A DNA stretch of 64,000 bases from an uncultured Rhodobacter sp. (GCA_945952585.1 CAMFII010000007.1:124001-188000); one strand, 5' to 3'. Counted from the stretch's first letter, positions 1-8,910 are shown. Numbers and translations: made by a program. The notes: a model not told the origin generated them from the sequence alone.

Positions 1-6
1 ATGCCC

Positions 7-552
7 TCAGGCGCGGCCGCTCCACATGCGGCTGAGTGTGCCGTCGCCCTCCATCTGCCGCTTGAGCGCTGCGCCGACATGGATGAGAAGGACCGCCATC
101 AGGAGTTTCGTCAGCGCGCCATGCACCGCCCAGCCGGCGTTTTCCCAGGCCTCTGACACCGGTGCGATCGGCGGCACCACCCAGGTGTCGAAGAACATCG
201 TGTCGATGCCGCTGGCCGAGCTTGCGACCCATCCCGAGAGCGGGATCGCGATCAGGAGCAGGTAGATCGCGATGTGACCGGCGCGGGCAAGGCGCTGGCT
301 CAGCGCCGAGGGATCGCCGATCGGGGCAGGGGGCGGGCTGATCCGGTGCCAGACGAGGCGGATCAGGACCAGCATCAGCAGGGAAAGGCCGATGCTCTTG
401 TGCAGTCCGTAGAGCCACAGATTGGCCAGTCCCGGTTGGAGCCCCTGAAGCCGGGTTCCGAGCGCGAGCATGATGAGGATCGCCAAGGCCATCAGCCAAT
501 GCAGAAGCCGCGTTACCAGCCCGAAACTGTCAGATGTGTTCCGCCAGGCCAT
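7..552 (-). CDS. cytochrome b561 family protein
   Basis: This 181-residue integral membrane protein has about four hydrophobic segments and the bacterial b561 layout. Candidate heme-ligand histidines are His18 (RLLHWLMA), His51 (YGLHKSIG), His93 (AGHIAIYL) and His157 near the C-terminus (LLIHVGAAL). The family carries electrons from quinol across the inner membrane and often partners with a periplasmic protein. The YceI-like gene lies immediately upstream on the same strand with only three bases between its stop and this ATG, so the two are almost certainly co-transcribed, as is common for b561/YceI pairs. The length is normal for the family. The physiological electron acceptor cannot be read from the sequence. 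Confidence 0.9.
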   Translation of the reverse strand: MAWRNTSDSFGLVTRLLHWLMALAILIMLALGTRLQGLQPGLANLWLYGLHKSIGLSLLMLVLIRLVWHRISPPPAPIGDPSALSQRLARAGHIAIYLLLIAIPLSGWVASSASGIDTMFFDTWVVPPIAPVSEAWENAGWAVHGALTKLLMAVLLIHVGAALKRQMEGDGTLSRMWSGRA

Positions 553-555
553 CCT

Positions 556-1140
556 TCAGTCCCTCGTGATCCGGGCGCGAATATCCAGCTTCACCTCATC
601 CGCGACCATGTCGTTCCAGCCGGTCGCGCCGAAGTCGCTTCGGTTGATCGACCCGACCAGCCGGATGGTCAGGCGGCTCAGGTCGCCCGGCTCGCTGCCC
701 TGCTGCCGCCAGATGCTGGCGTCGAAGGTGATCGGCCGGGTCACGCCGCGGATGGTGATGTTGCCGTCGATCTGCGCCTCGCTCGGGTTGCGGGCGCGCA
801 CGGCGGTCGAGACAAAGGTGATCTGCGGATAGCTGCCCGCGTCCAGCACCTTCGGCCCCTTCATCGCCTGTGTCGCGAAAGGCAAGCTCGCCTCGGCGCC
901 AGATACGTCAAGCGTGACCGCCACCTGCGACGCGGCGAGCTTTTCGAAGTCGATCGTCACGTCGGCGCTGGCGACTGGCATGCTGCCGGTGATCGCGTCA
1001 GGCCCGAACATCGTCTCGAACCCGACCTTCGAAGCGGCCACATCGAGCGAATAGCGGGCCGGTGCGGCTTCGCCCGGCAAAGAGAAGAGTACGGTCAGCG
1101 CCGAAGCGACGATCACCGACCGGAAAAGGGATATTGTCAT
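556..1140 (-). CDS. YceI family periplasmic protein
   Basis: A 194-residue secreted protein. The chosen ATG follows a GAGGTG ribosome-binding site, and the product starts with a signal peptide (MTISLFRSVIVASALTVLF, cleavage near GEAAPA). The mature part has the YceI lipocalin-like pattern: the Y-S-L-D-x-x-x-S-x-V-G-F strand near the start, an I-D-G-N-I-T-I-R-G-V-T-R-P strand in the middle, and a closing R-S-D-F-G segment. YceI proteins bind isoprenoid or other amphiphilic ligands in the periplasm, and their ligand here is unknown. The open frame extends further upstream, but that part lacks a ribosome-binding site. It forms a tight two-gene operon with the downstream b561. Confidence 0.9.
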   Translation of the reverse strand: MTISLFRSVIVASALTVLFSLPGEAAPARYSLDVAASKVGFETMFGPDAITGSMPVASADVTIDFEKLAASQVAVTLDVSGAEASLPFATQAMKGPKVLDAGSYPQITFVSTAVRARNPSEAQIDGNITIRGVTRPITFDASIWRQQGSEPGDLSRLTIRLVGSINRSDFGATGWNDMVADEVKLDIRARITRD

Positions 1141-1332
1141 TTTCACCTCACTGCGCTGACAACGATAGCACGAGGCATTCCATCCATCGCAACAGTCACG
1201 TCTCGGTGAGGGGTCGCTTCGGATCTTGTCCGGGGGCCCGATCATCATCGTCGGCAGGCCGCGGCAGATGGGGTTGCCCGCGGCTTTCCGGGCGCTAGGG
1301 TGCCCGTCACAACCTGGGCCTGAGGAGGCAAG

Positions 1333-2376
1333 ATGAAGCAGATACCCCTGGGCCGGACCGGCCTGATCGTTTCAGAGATCTGCCTTGGGACCATGACATG
1401 GGGCAGCCAGAACACCGAGGCCGAAGGTCATGCCCAGATGGACATGGCGCTGGAGGAGGGGGCGAACTTCTGGGACACGGCCGAGATGTATCCGGTCAAC
1501 CCGGTCAAGGCCGAAACGGTCGGTCGCACGGAAGAGATCATCGGCAGCTGGTTCGCGAAAACGGGCCGGCGGAACGAGGTGGTCCTGGCGACCAAGGTCT
1601 GCGGCGGGGGGCAGAACGCCGTCCGCGACGGCGCGCCGATGACCGGCGCGATCATGCGCGAGGCGGTCGAAGCCTCGTTGCGGCGGCTGCGGACCGATGT
1701 GATCGACCTGTACCAGCTGCACTGGCCCAACCGGGAAGCCTATCACTTCCGGGACATCTGGACTTTCGATCCGCGCGGGCAGGACCCCAATGCCGTGACC
1801 GAGCACATGCTCGACATGCTGGAGACGGCAGACGATTTGATCCGCGCCGGCAAGATCCGCCATGTCGCGCTGTCGAACGAAAGCGTCTGGGGAGCGGCGA
1901 AATGGCTCGCCCTGGCTGAAGCCCGTGGCCTGCCGCGCATGATGACCGTGCAGAACGAGTATTCGCTGCTGTGCCGGCAGTTCGACAGCGATTGGGCCGA
2001 GTTTTCGGTGATGGAAGAGATGCCGCTTCTGGCATTCTCGCCGCTGGCGACGGGCCTTCTGACCGGGAAATATGCCGGGGATGCCACTCCGCCCGGGTCG
2101 CGCCGCAGCCTGAACCCGACGCTGAGCGGCCGCCTGACGCCGCGGTCACTGGAGGCGGTGGACGAATACGTTGCCGTCGCGAGGCGCCACGGCCTTGATC
2201 CGGCTCAGATGGCGATTGCTTTCTGCGGGACCCGTCCGTTTCCAGCCATTCCGATCATCGGGGCTACCTCCACCGACCAGTTGCGGGTCTGCCTGGGTGC
2301 TTCGGACCTGCGCCTGTCCGACGAGGTCCTGGCCGATATCGACCGGGTCCATCGCCGCTTTGGGCAGCCCTACTGA
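1333..2376 (+). CDS. aldo/keto reductase, Tas-like
   Basis: A 347-residue NADPH-dependent oxidoreductase. The start M-K-Q-I-P-L-G-R-T-G-L, the G-T-M-T-W-G segment, the catalytic Asp-Tyr region (W-D-T-A-E-M-Y) and the later D-L-Y-Q-L-H-W-P strand are those of the Tas/YajO branch of aldo/keto reductases. Near the C-terminus P-I-I-G-A-T-S corresponds to the family cofactor-binding loop. An AGGAGG ribosome-binding site lies just upstream of the ATG. The natural substrate cannot be deduced. It appears to be a single-gene unit, with a 190-base gap separating it from the divergent YceI gene. Confidence 0.92.
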   Translation: MKQIPLGRTGLIVSEICLGTMTWGSQNTEAEGHAQMDMALEEGANFWDTAEMYPVNPVKAETVGRTEEIIGSWFAKTGRRNEVVLATKVCGGGQNAVRDGAPMTGAIMREAVEASLRRLRTDVIDLYQLHWPNREAYHFRDIWTFDPRGQDPNAVTEHMLDMLETADDLIRAGKIRHVALSNESVWGAAKWLALAEARGLPRMMTVQNEYSLLCRQFDSDWAEFSVMEEMPLLAFSPLATGLLTGKYAGDATPPGSRRSLNPTLSGRLTPRSLEAVDEYVAVARRHGLDPAQMAIAFCGTRPFPAIPIIGATSTDQLRVCLGASDLRLSDEVLADIDRVHRRFGQPY

Positions 2377-2450
2377 CCGGCGGGGCTTGCGCCGGCCGCG
2401 TCGCTCGTGCCTTCTTGGCGGACCATCGTCTGCAACCGGGTTTCCTGTCC

Positions 2451-3059
2451 ATGTCCCGTCCCCTGATCCTTGCCGCACTTCTGGTGCTGGCGGCATGCAA
2501 GATGTCGCTGCCGGGCGCCGCCCCCAAGGATGAGGCACAGGCCGGCACCGCGCCTGCGGCGGCCGAGATTTCGGTCACCCCGCTTGATGCGCCGAAGCCG
2601 GGGGCAACGAAACCGGCGGCTGCTCCGGCGACCACTTCGGCGGCTTCCCCGGCGGCAAGCGTCGCTGCGACTGCCCCTGCAAAGCCCGCCCAGCCGGCAG
2701 CGAAGCCCGGCAAGCCGCAGATGTCGGCAGAGGAGGTCGCGCCCAACACCGACGACCCGGCCGCGAAGGCGGCAGTCGATGCCGCAGCTGAGGCCGTCCA
2801 GCCGCCGCCCCCGGTCTACAAGTCGCCCGAGCAACTGGCCTGCGAAAAGAAGAAGGGCGTCTATTCGAAGGTCGGGACAAGCGGTGCGCGGGCCTGCGTG
2901 ATGGAAACGCGCGACGCCGGGAAGCACTGCAGCAAGAAAAGCGATTGCGAGGGGCAATGCCTGGCCCGGTCGCAGACCTGTTCACCGATTACGCCGCTGT
3001 TCGGCTGTCAGGACATACTCGGGCTGAACGGCGAAAGGATGACCCAATGCATCGACTGA
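2451..3059 (+). CDS. Cys-rich lipoprotein of unknown function
   Basis: A 202-residue predicted lipoprotein. Starting at the internal ATG gives a short signal peptide ending in a lipobox (L-V-L-A-A-C), so Cys17 would be lipidated. A long Ala/Pro/Lys-rich linker (roughly residues 20-120) follows, then a compact C-terminal domain of about 75 residues with eight cysteines, which would fit four disulfides in the periplasm. I do not recognise the C-terminal domain. The last 13 bases overlap the start of the next lipoprotein gene, implying translational coupling. An upstream ATG in the same frame would bury the signal peptide and was rejected. Confidence 0.7.
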   Translation: MSRPLILAALLVLAACKMSLPGAAPKDEAQAGTAPAAAEISVTPLDAPKPGATKPAAAPATTSAASPAASVAATAPAKPAQPAAKPGKPQMSAEEVAPNTDDPAAKAAVDAAAEAVQPPPPVYKSPEQLACEKKKGVYSKVGTSGARACVMETRDAGKHCSKKSDCEGQCLARSQTCSPITPLFGCQDILGLNGERMTQCID

Positions 3060-3571
3060 TCCTAGCTGCGCTGACGCTTCTGGCGGCCTGCGCACCAGCG
3101 CCAACACCGACCGAGGCGCTGCGCCGCGATGGGACGCCGATGTATTCCAACGCGACCTTCGATCCGGCGCGGTTGGAGGGGAAATGGGTGCAGGTGGCCG
3201 AACTTGCCCCCGCCGGGGCACGGCCTTGCTCGGCAGGAGGGCTGACGGTTTCGGATGTGCGCGGCAGCGACTTCACCGTCGATGCTGACCTCTGCCTTGC
3301 CGGGCTGCCGGCAGGTTATGCGGGACCGGGTCGGATCAGCGGGCCGGGCCGGATCAGCCTGACCGCCGCCGATCCTGCCGGTCTTGGCGCCGAATGGTGG
3401 GTGCTGTGGGTGGACGCGGATTACCGGACGATGGTGGTCGGAACCCCGTCGGGCAAGTTCGGCATGATCCTGAACCGGACCGCCGATCTGCCGGCCGACC
3501 GTTACAAGGCCGCCAGGGAAATCCTGGACTGGAACGGCTACAACACCGCCCGCCTGCGGCCGGTCGGCTAG
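3047..3571 (+). CDS. lipocalin family (Blc-like) lipoprotein
   Basis: A 174-residue predicted lipoprotein with an early lipobox (T-L-L-A-A-C) and lipocalin features: G-K-W-V-Q-V-A-E in the first strand region, W-W-V-L-W-V-D-x-D-Y in the middle, and V-G-T-P-S-G-K-F-G-M-I-L-N-R afterwards. Blc-type lipocalins sit in the outer membrane and bind lipids or hydrophobic ligands, often during envelope stress. The ATG lies inside the 3' end of the preceding lipoprotein gene, and a GAAAGGA motif serves as ribosome-binding site. Its stop overlaps by three bases the stop of the convergent XRE regulator. Confidence 0.8.
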   Translation: MHRLILAALTLLAACAPAPTPTEALRRDGTPMYSNATFDPARLEGKWVQVAELAPAGARPCSAGGLTVSDVRGSDFTVDADLCLAGLPAGYAGPGRISGPGRISLTAADPAGLGAEWWVLWVDADYRTMVVGTPSGKFGMILNRTADLPADRYKAAREILDWNGYNTARLRPVG

Positions 3572-4431
3572 GAGGCGAGCCCCGCGCGCAGATCGCGCAG
3601 ATGGCCAGGCAGTTCCCGCGCGGCCATCCCCGCATCGCGCACGAGCCTGTCGAAATGGCGTGACAGCACCGCGATCCGTTCCGGGTCGCGAAGCGCAAGG
3701 TAATGGCTGCCCAGGTAGACGACCGCAAGGAATGGCCCGAAGACGGTGATCGGCGCCGAGAACATGCGCCGCGCGTCAAAAAGGTAGATGCGGAGCGACG
3801 GGTAAAGCGCATCGACCAGCGCAATCAGCCGGTCGATCTGCTCCAGCCGGGTATCGAGCGGCAGGCCAGCGTAATAGCCCTCGGCGCGGGCAAAGGCGTC
3901 GAGTTCGTGCATCGGAAAGGCGATCTCGTAGTCCGAGCGGGCGTGGCGCATCCAGTCGAGCCGCGCTTCGGCGGTGGCCAGCGCCCTTGCCGCATCCGCC
4001 CCGAGTTCGGGCCCGTATTCCCAGGCCATCATCGCCCGGGTCTTGACCATGTCGGGCAGGGTCGCGGGGACATGGCGGATCTTGTAGCCCGCGGCCTCCT
4101 GATGCCAGCCGAAGATCGTCTCGTCGATCAGGGCGCGCGAGGCGTCAGTCAGGCTCAGGACTTCGGCCAGGCGGGCTTCGGGCAGTTCGGGGCGGTCGGT
4201 CAGGCCTAGCAGCCAGTCGGCGCTGACCGATAGCGCCAGGGCGCATTCGGCCGCCACCTGGGCGTTTGGTAGTCGGGCCGAGGACGGATCGAGAAGCTGC
4301 GACACCGTCGAGCGGTCGATGCCGACGCGTCGGGCGAGGGCGCTCTGGGTCAGCCCGCGATCCGTCATCGCCTCGGCCAGACGGGTGCGGAAGACTTCGG
4401 CCCGCTCTCTCTTGTCGCGAAAATCCATCAT
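3568..4431 (-). CDS. XRE-family transcriptional regulator
   Basis: A 287-residue DNA-binding protein. Residues about 10-75 form a Cro/CI-type helix-turn-helix (L-T-Q-S-A-L-A-R-R-V-G-I-D-R-S-T-V-S-Q-L). The remaining ~200 residues are a helical domain I do not recognise, probably for sensing or dimerisation. I start at the paired ATG codons preceding D-F-R-D-K-R; the frame is open up to 4512 but the extension looks non-coding. The gene is divergent from the fatty acid desaturase with about 100 bases between starts, which suggests it regulates that gene. The effector is unknown. Confidence 0.8.
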   Translation of the reverse strand: MMDFRDKRERAEVFRTRLAEAMTDRGLTQSALARRVGIDRSTVSQLLDPSSARLPNAQVAAECALALSVSADWLLGLTDRPELPEARLAEVLSLTDASRALIDETIFGWHQEAAGYKIRHVPATLPDMVKTRAMMAWEYGPELGADAARALATAEARLDWMRHARSDYEIAFPMHELDAFARAEGYYAGLPLDTRLEQIDRLIALVDALYPSLRIYLFDARRMFSAPITVFGPFLAVVYLGSHYLALRDPERIAVLSRHFDRLVRDAGMAARELPGHLRDLRAGLAS

Positions 4432-4533
4432 CTGCTTCAAAAATTCACAGTTGTTGCGGCAGTGTTGCTTATCCTCTGAATTCCCGCGAGTCGACGCAAG
4501 TGGTAACGTCATGAAAAAGAGTCGGGGAAATCA

Positions 4534-5478
4534 ATGCGTTCGAATACCAGCGCGGTCGAATGGCCGACGGTTCTGTTGCTGGCGGCGACTTACGCGCTTT
4601 GGGCCGTTGGGACGACTTGGGCGGCGGCGGTCTGGTTGCCGCTTGGAATGGCCCTGACGGCGCTGGCGATCGTCCAGTTCTCATCCTTGCAGCACGAGGT
4701 CATCCACGGTCACCCGTTTCCCTCTCAGCGGCTGAACGACGCCTTGGTCTTCCCGGCGCTCATGCCCTACGTCCCTTACGAGCGGTTCCGCACGACGCAT
4801 CTTCAGCACCACTTCGACCCGGCCCTGACCGACCCCTACGACGACCCGGAGTCGAACTATCAGGACCCGGCGGTCTGGGTCCGGATGTCGCCGCTGGTGC
4901 AGAAGATCCTGCGATTGAACAACACCCTGCTTGGACGCATGGTGCTGGGGCCGATCATCGGCACGGTCCTGTTCGTCCGGGCAGACCTGCGGCTGATGCG
5001 CGAGGGCGATGTCACGATCCGCAAGGCCTGGGCGCTGCACGGGATCGGGGTGCTGATGGTGCTGGGCTGGCTCTGGGCGGTGGGGTCCATGTCTGTGCTG
5101 GCCTATCTGGCTTCGGCCTATCTGGCCTATTCGGTCCTGAAAATCCGCACCTATCTGGAACACCGCGCGCACGAGGCGGCCCGGGCCCGGACAGTTCTGG
5201 TCGAGGATCGCGGCCCGCTGGCGCTGCTGTTCCTGAACAACAACCTGCACGTCGTGCACCACACGCACCCGTCGGTCCCGTGGTACCGCCTGCCTGCAAT
5301 GTATGCTGCCAATCGCGACAATTACCTGCGCCGCAACGAGGGATATCGCTACGCCAGCTACGGCGAGGTGTTCCGGCGCTATTTTCTGAAGGCCAAGGAC
5401 CCGGTCCCGCATCCGGTATGGCCGGTCCGCAAGGACGCGATGCCGCCGCTTGAAGAGAGGCTGCGCGCCGCCGAATAG
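4534..5478 (+). CDS. membrane fatty acid desaturase family protein
   Basis: A 314-residue membrane protein with the three histidine clusters of di-iron desaturases/hydroxylases: H-E-V-I-H-G-H, H-L-Q-H-H, and H-V-V-H-H-T-H near residues 240-250. Hydrophobic stretches flank the clusters. The family also includes carotenoid ketolases and hydroxylases, so the substrate (acyl lipid or other) is uncertain. A GGGGAAA ribosome-binding site precedes the ATG. The divergent XRE regulator is the likely controller. Confidence 0.85.
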   Translation: MRSNTSAVEWPTVLLLAATYALWAVGTTWAAAVWLPLGMALTALAIVQFSSLQHEVIHGHPFPSQRLNDALVFPALMPYVPYERFRTTHLQHHFDPALTDPYDDPESNYQDPAVWVRMSPLVQKILRLNNTLLGRMVLGPIIGTVLFVRADLRLMREGDVTIRKAWALHGIGVLMVLGWLWAVGSMSVLAYLASAYLAYSVLKIRTYLEHRAHEAARARTVLVEDRGPLALLFLNNNLHVVHHTHPSVPWYRLPAMYAANRDNYLRRNEGYRYASYGEVFRRYFLKAKDPVPHPVWPVRKDAMPPLEERLRAAE

Positions 5479-5517
5479 CGCCTTGCGGCGGAAGGGACGG
5501 GCTGTCAAACCGGCGGC

Positions 5518-6411
5518 ATGGAACCCTGGGTCATCGTTACGATCGCTGCTGCTGCCGTCCAGACGCTGCGATTCCTGCTGCAGAAGCGGCTGAAGGGGAT
5601 CGGTCTTTCGACCGGCGGCGCGACTTTCTCGCGCTTCCTCTTCGGCGCACCGCTGGCAGTCGCCGTCCTCGTGGGACTGATCATCGGCGGCGACAGCCTC
5701 GACTGGCCGGGCTGGACCTTCTGGCCCTATGTGCTGATCGGTGGCGTGACGCAGATCGGCGGGACGTTCTGCACGGTGGCGTTGTTTTCCGAACGGAGTT
5801 TCGCCGTCGGCATTGCATTCACCAAGTCCGAGACGCTGATCGTTGCCCTGTTCTCGGCCGTGATCCTGACCGAGCCGGTCTCGAACGCAGGGCTGGTCGC
5901 GATTGCGATCGGGACGGCAGGGGTGATCTTGCTGTCACGCCCGGCCAAGGGCTGGGGCCATTTCACCATTTTCAACCGCGCCGTCGGTCTTGGCCTGGCG
6001 GCAGGAGCGCTGTTCGGCCTGTCCTCGGTCGGCTATCGCGGCGCGACGCTTGAGGTCGCGTCGGACTCACCGCTGTTCCGTGCTACCGTGGCGCTTGCGG
6101 CGGTCAGCACCTTTCAGGCCATTGCCATGCGGATCTGGCTTAACTGGCGCGAACCGGGCGAGGTTGGTCGGGTCATCGCCGCCTGGCGGTCGACGGCGCT
6201 CGTCGGGCTGACCGGGATCCTCGGTTCCTTCGGCTGGTTCCTGGCCTTCGCCCTGATGAATGCGGCCTATGTGCGCAGCCTGGGGCAGATCGAGCTGATC
6301 TTTTCGCTCGCCGTCTCGGTCTTGGTGTTCCACGAAAAGGTGAACGCACGCGAAATCCTCGGTATCGCGCTTCTGGCGGCGGGGATCGTGGGTGTGGTCG
6401 CCGTCGCCTAG
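5518..6411 (+). CDS. DMT superfamily (EamA) transporter
   Basis: A 297-residue protein with about ten transmembrane segments in two repeated halves of the EamA type, and short Gly/Ala-rich loops. Such proteins export amino acids, metabolites or drugs, or take up sugars; no substrate can be inferred. It follows the desaturase by 39 bases on the same strand and may share its transcript. Its stop codon overlaps the stop of the convergent NUDIX gene. Confidence 0.85.
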   Translation: MEPWVIVTIAAAAVQTLRFLLQKRLKGIGLSTGGATFSRFLFGAPLAVAVLVGLIIGGDSLDWPGWTFWPYVLIGGVTQIGGTFCTVALFSERSFAVGIAFTKSETLIVALFSAVILTEPVSNAGLVAIAIGTAGVILLSRPAKGWGHFTIFNRAVGLGLAAGALFGLSSVGYRGATLEVASDSPLFRATVALAAVSTFQAIAMRIWLNWREPGEVGRVIAAWRSTALVGLTGILGSFGWFLAFALMNAAYVRSLGQIELIFSLAVSVLVFHEKVNAREILGIALLAAGIVGVVAVA

Positions 6412-7088
6412 GCGATGCGGCGGAAGACGGGACGCGGGCCTGTGTTGTCGAAGAATGGCACTGGCGGCGGCGGGCCGTCTTCCTTGAGCCGCTGCGCCAC
6501 TTCGGCCAGTACGATCTCGGTGATAAAGGGCAGATCAAGGCGTCGCGCTTCGGTCAGGGGCAGCCAGTGCAGATGGCTGAGCTCGTCCGTCGCCGCCGAG
6601 AAATCGCCGGTATCACCCACGACCGCTTCCGCCCGCGCAAGGAAGAAACGGGCATCGAAGCGGCGCGACCGGGCCGGCGGTGTCACGGCGCGGAAGATGT
6701 AGCGCAGGCCGACGGCCGAAGGGATCACGCCGCGCGCTGCGAAGCCTTCCCAGCCGGGGGGAAGATCGGCCTTGCCCGGGCGGCCAAGCGCCAGACCCGC
6801 CTCTTCCCACATTTCGCGCAGCGCGGCGCCGACCAGCGCATCGGCTGGGCAGCCTCCCTCCGACGTCAGGCGCGCGGCGCAAACCGGCGAAAGCTCGGCC
6901 GCGAGAGGCAGGGCGGCGTCCTCGGGATCGACGGCCCCACCCGGAAAGACGAACTTCGACGGCATGAAGGCCGCGCCCGCGCCGCGCTGGCCCATCAGCA
7001 CTTCGGGTCCCGACGCTCCGTCCCGGATCAGGATCAGGCTGGCCGCGTCGCGGGGAACGGGGATCTCATCCACTTGCGCCGAACCCAT
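6408..7088 (-). CDS. NUDIX hydrolase with an insertion in the Nudix box
   Basis: A 226-residue nucleotide-diphosphate hydrolase. The Nudix box is split: G50-G-A-V-D-P-E56 carries the first half and R91-E-M-W-E-E-A-G-L the catalytic half, with about 34 residues between Glu56 and Arg91 instead of the usual seven. This arrangement is known in NUDT19-like enzymes, some of which cleave CoA esters. All catalytic glutamates are present, so it should be active on a dinucleotide or CoA-type substrate. The start overlaps the end of the upstream DUF983 gene by 23 bases, so the two are translationally coupled. Confidence 0.9.
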   Translation of the reverse strand: MGSAQVDEIPVPRDAASLILIRDGASGPEVLMGQRGAGAAFMPSKFVFPGGAVDPEDAALPLAAELSPVCAARLTSEGGCPADALVGAALREMWEEAGLALGRPGKADLPPGWEGFAARGVIPSAVGLRYIFRAVTPPARSRRFDARFFLARAEAVVGDTGDFSAATDELSHLHWLPLTEARRLDLPFITEIVLAEVAQRLKEDGPPPPVPFFDNTGPRPVFRRIA

Positions 7089-7458
7089 GCATACGCTTGG
7101 CCCATTGCAGGCCGATCAGCGCCCCCTTGAGCCTTGGCAGGAGGTAAAGCGACAGGGCGACCGTTCCGACCGAGAAGATCGTGCCGAGCAGCAGCGGGTC
7201 GGGGCGGAATTCGACGAAGGCGATCAGCAGCGCCGGTGCCATCAGGTGTCCGACGATCAGGATGGTCAGGTAGGCCGGGCCATCATCGGCGCGGTGATGC
7301 ATCAGCTCCTGCCCGCAGACGGGGCAGTGATCGCGAACCTTGAGATAGCCGCTCATCATCGGTCCGGCGCCGCAACTCGGGCACCGCCGCCGCCAGCCCC
7401 GCGAAAGCGCCACGCGCAGCGGTCGGTCTTCTGCATCGATGAGGGCGGCGTCGGTCAT
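7066..7458 (-). CDS. DUF983 domain membrane protein
   Basis: A 130-residue protein of the alphaproteobacterial DUF983 family. A short N-terminal region holds a zinc-ribbon-like pair of C-x2-C motifs (C-P-S-C and C-P-V-C) and is followed by two transmembrane segments (about residues 63-105). Its role is not established; members often sit next to NUDIX hydrolase genes, as here. The last 23 bases overlap the NUDIX start. Confidence 0.88.
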   Translation of the reverse strand: MTDAALIDAEDRPLRVALSRGWRRRCPSCGAGPMMSGYLKVRDHCPVCGQELMHHRADDGPAYLTILIVGHLMAPALLIAFVEFRPDPLLLGTIFSVGTVALSLYLLPRLKGALIGLQWAKRMHGFGASG

Positions 7459-7635
7459 TGCGGAATCCTGAACTGCGGAGATCGGATTTCTACATGGGAG
7501 AGAGTGTCTCAGAAAGCCATGATCGACAGGGCGCGGCGCGTTGTCGCTGAGAAAGTCGGCGACGGAAGTTCAGGCCCCATACGTTTCTCATTCAGAACGG
7601 CGCGCAAGGATGCGCCCGGCATGAGGAGAAAGACG

Positions 7636-8241
7636 ATGAACAAGAAGAGCGTGTTTGGCACTTTCGGTCTGATCGCCGCATTGGGTGTTGCCGGCATTGC
7701 GCTGGCGCAGGAAAACGCGCCCGATGCCCCGCCTCCCGGGATGATGGACGCTGGCCCGCAGGGCGGCCCGGGAATGGGTCATGGCATGGGCGGGATGCCG
7801 ATGGTCATCTTCGAGCAGATTGATGCGAATGGCGACGGCACGATCACCAAGGAAGAGGTCCTGGCCTTCCGTCAGAGCCGCATCGCCGGTCTGGATGCGA
7901 ACAAGGACAACAAGATCACCGCTGACGAGCTTTCCGCACGGATGATGCAGAACGCCGCACAGATGATCCAGCAGCGGTCGGCCCAGATGGTTGCTCGTCT
8001 TGACGTCGACGGGGACGGCGCCCTTTCGGTCGAGGAACTGGCCGCCGGTCCGATGATGGGCGGTGGCATGACCGAGATGATGTTCGAGCGCTTTGATGCC
8101 AATGGCGACGGCGCGATTACCAAGGACGAAGCATCTGCAGCAATGGCCGGCAGGGGGGGGCATGGACCCGGCGAAGGCAGGCACGGTCACCGCGGCGAAG
8201 GCTGGGGCGAGTGGATGCGTGGCTGGGGCGACGACAACTGA
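7636..8241 (+). CDS. secreted four-EF-hand calcium-binding protein
   Basis: A 201-residue protein with a signal peptide (cleavage near ALA-Q25) and four canonical 12-residue EF-hand loops: residues 63-74 (DANGDGTITKEE), 87-98 (DANKDNKITADE), 123-134 (DVDGDGALSVEE) and 154-165 (DANGDGAITKDE). Each has Asp at position 1 and Glu at position 12. Met/Gly-rich segments link the hands, and the tail is rich in His, Gly and Trp. It should bind calcium in the periplasm. The ATG follows an AGGAGAAAG ribosome-binding site. The genes for an ECF sigma factor and its partners start 81 bases downstream, suggesting a calcium or metal signal. Confidence 0.9.
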   Translation: MNKKSVFGTFGLIAALGVAGIALAQENAPDAPPPGMMDAGPQGGPGMGHGMGGMPMVIFEQIDANGDGTITKEEVLAFRQSRIAGLDANKDNKITADELSARMMQNAAQMIQQRSAQMVARLDVDGDGALSVEELAAGPMMGGGMTEMMFERFDANGDGAITKDEASAAMAGRGGHGPGEGRHGHRGEGWGEWMRGWGDDN

Positions 8242-8322
8242 CCCGCGCAACCTGCGTCCCGGCCCGCAGGGGCCGGGGCGCGGACTTGGAAAGGACGGAC
8301 GGTCAGGATAGACCCGGACGGG

Positions 8323-8910
8323 ATGGAAATGGCGCTTGATGCCCTGTCGGAAGTCTCGGACGAGGCGCTTCTGGTTCTCTATGCCAACGGGGATCAGGCG
8401 GCGGCTCGTGCCCTGACCCTCCGCCTGACCCCGCGTGCCTTCGGTTTTGCTGCAAGGGTGCTCAGCGACCGGGCCGAGGCCGAGGATGTGGTCCAGGAGG
8501 CGATGTTGCGCCTCTGGCGCGTGGCCCCGGAATGGCGACAGGGCGAGGCCAAGATTTCGACCTGGCTGTATCGCGTGGTGCTGAACCTGTGCACCGACCG
8601 CATCCGCAAGAAACGCCCCGAGGCGCTCGATGAGGTGCCCGAACCCGAGGACGGCCAGCCCGGCGCCTTGGCGGGGCTGATCGAGCAGGACCGGATCCAG
8701 GCGCTGGAGGCGGCGCTGGAACGGCTCCCCGAGCGGCAAAGGCAGGCTGTGGTGCTGCGGCACCTAGAAGGATTGGGCAATCCCGAGATTGCCGAGGTGA
8801 TGGACATAGGCGTGGAAGCGGTCGAGAGTCTGATTGCGCGGGGCAAGCGAAGCCTGACTGCGCTTCTGTCGCCGCGGCGGGCGGAGCTCGGATATGAAAA
8901 CGAGGTTTGA
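8323..8910 (+). CDS. ECF-type RNA polymerase sigma factor
   Basis: A 195-residue sigma-70 family protein with region 2 (A-E-D-V-V-Q-E-A-M-L-R-L-W, then the -10-reading T-W-L-Y-R-V-V-L-N segment) and region 4 with a helix-turn-helix (G-N-P-E-I-A-E-V-M-D-I-G-V-E-A-V-E-S). No region 3 is present, as expected for ECF factors. The 3' end overlaps the next gene, a predicted membrane protein, by 17 bases, which is typical for a sigma/anti-sigma pair. A second in-frame ATG two codons in is an equally good start. Confidence 0.92.
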   Translation: MEMALDALSEVSDEALLVLYANGDQAAARALTLRLTPRAFGFAARVLSDRAEAEDVVQEAMLRLWRVAPEWRQGEAKISTWLYRVVLNLCTDRIRKKRPEALDEVPEPEDGQPGALAGLIEQDRIQALEAALERLPERQRQAVVLRHLEGLGNPEIAEVMDIGVEAVESLIARGKRSLTALLSPRRAELGYENEV

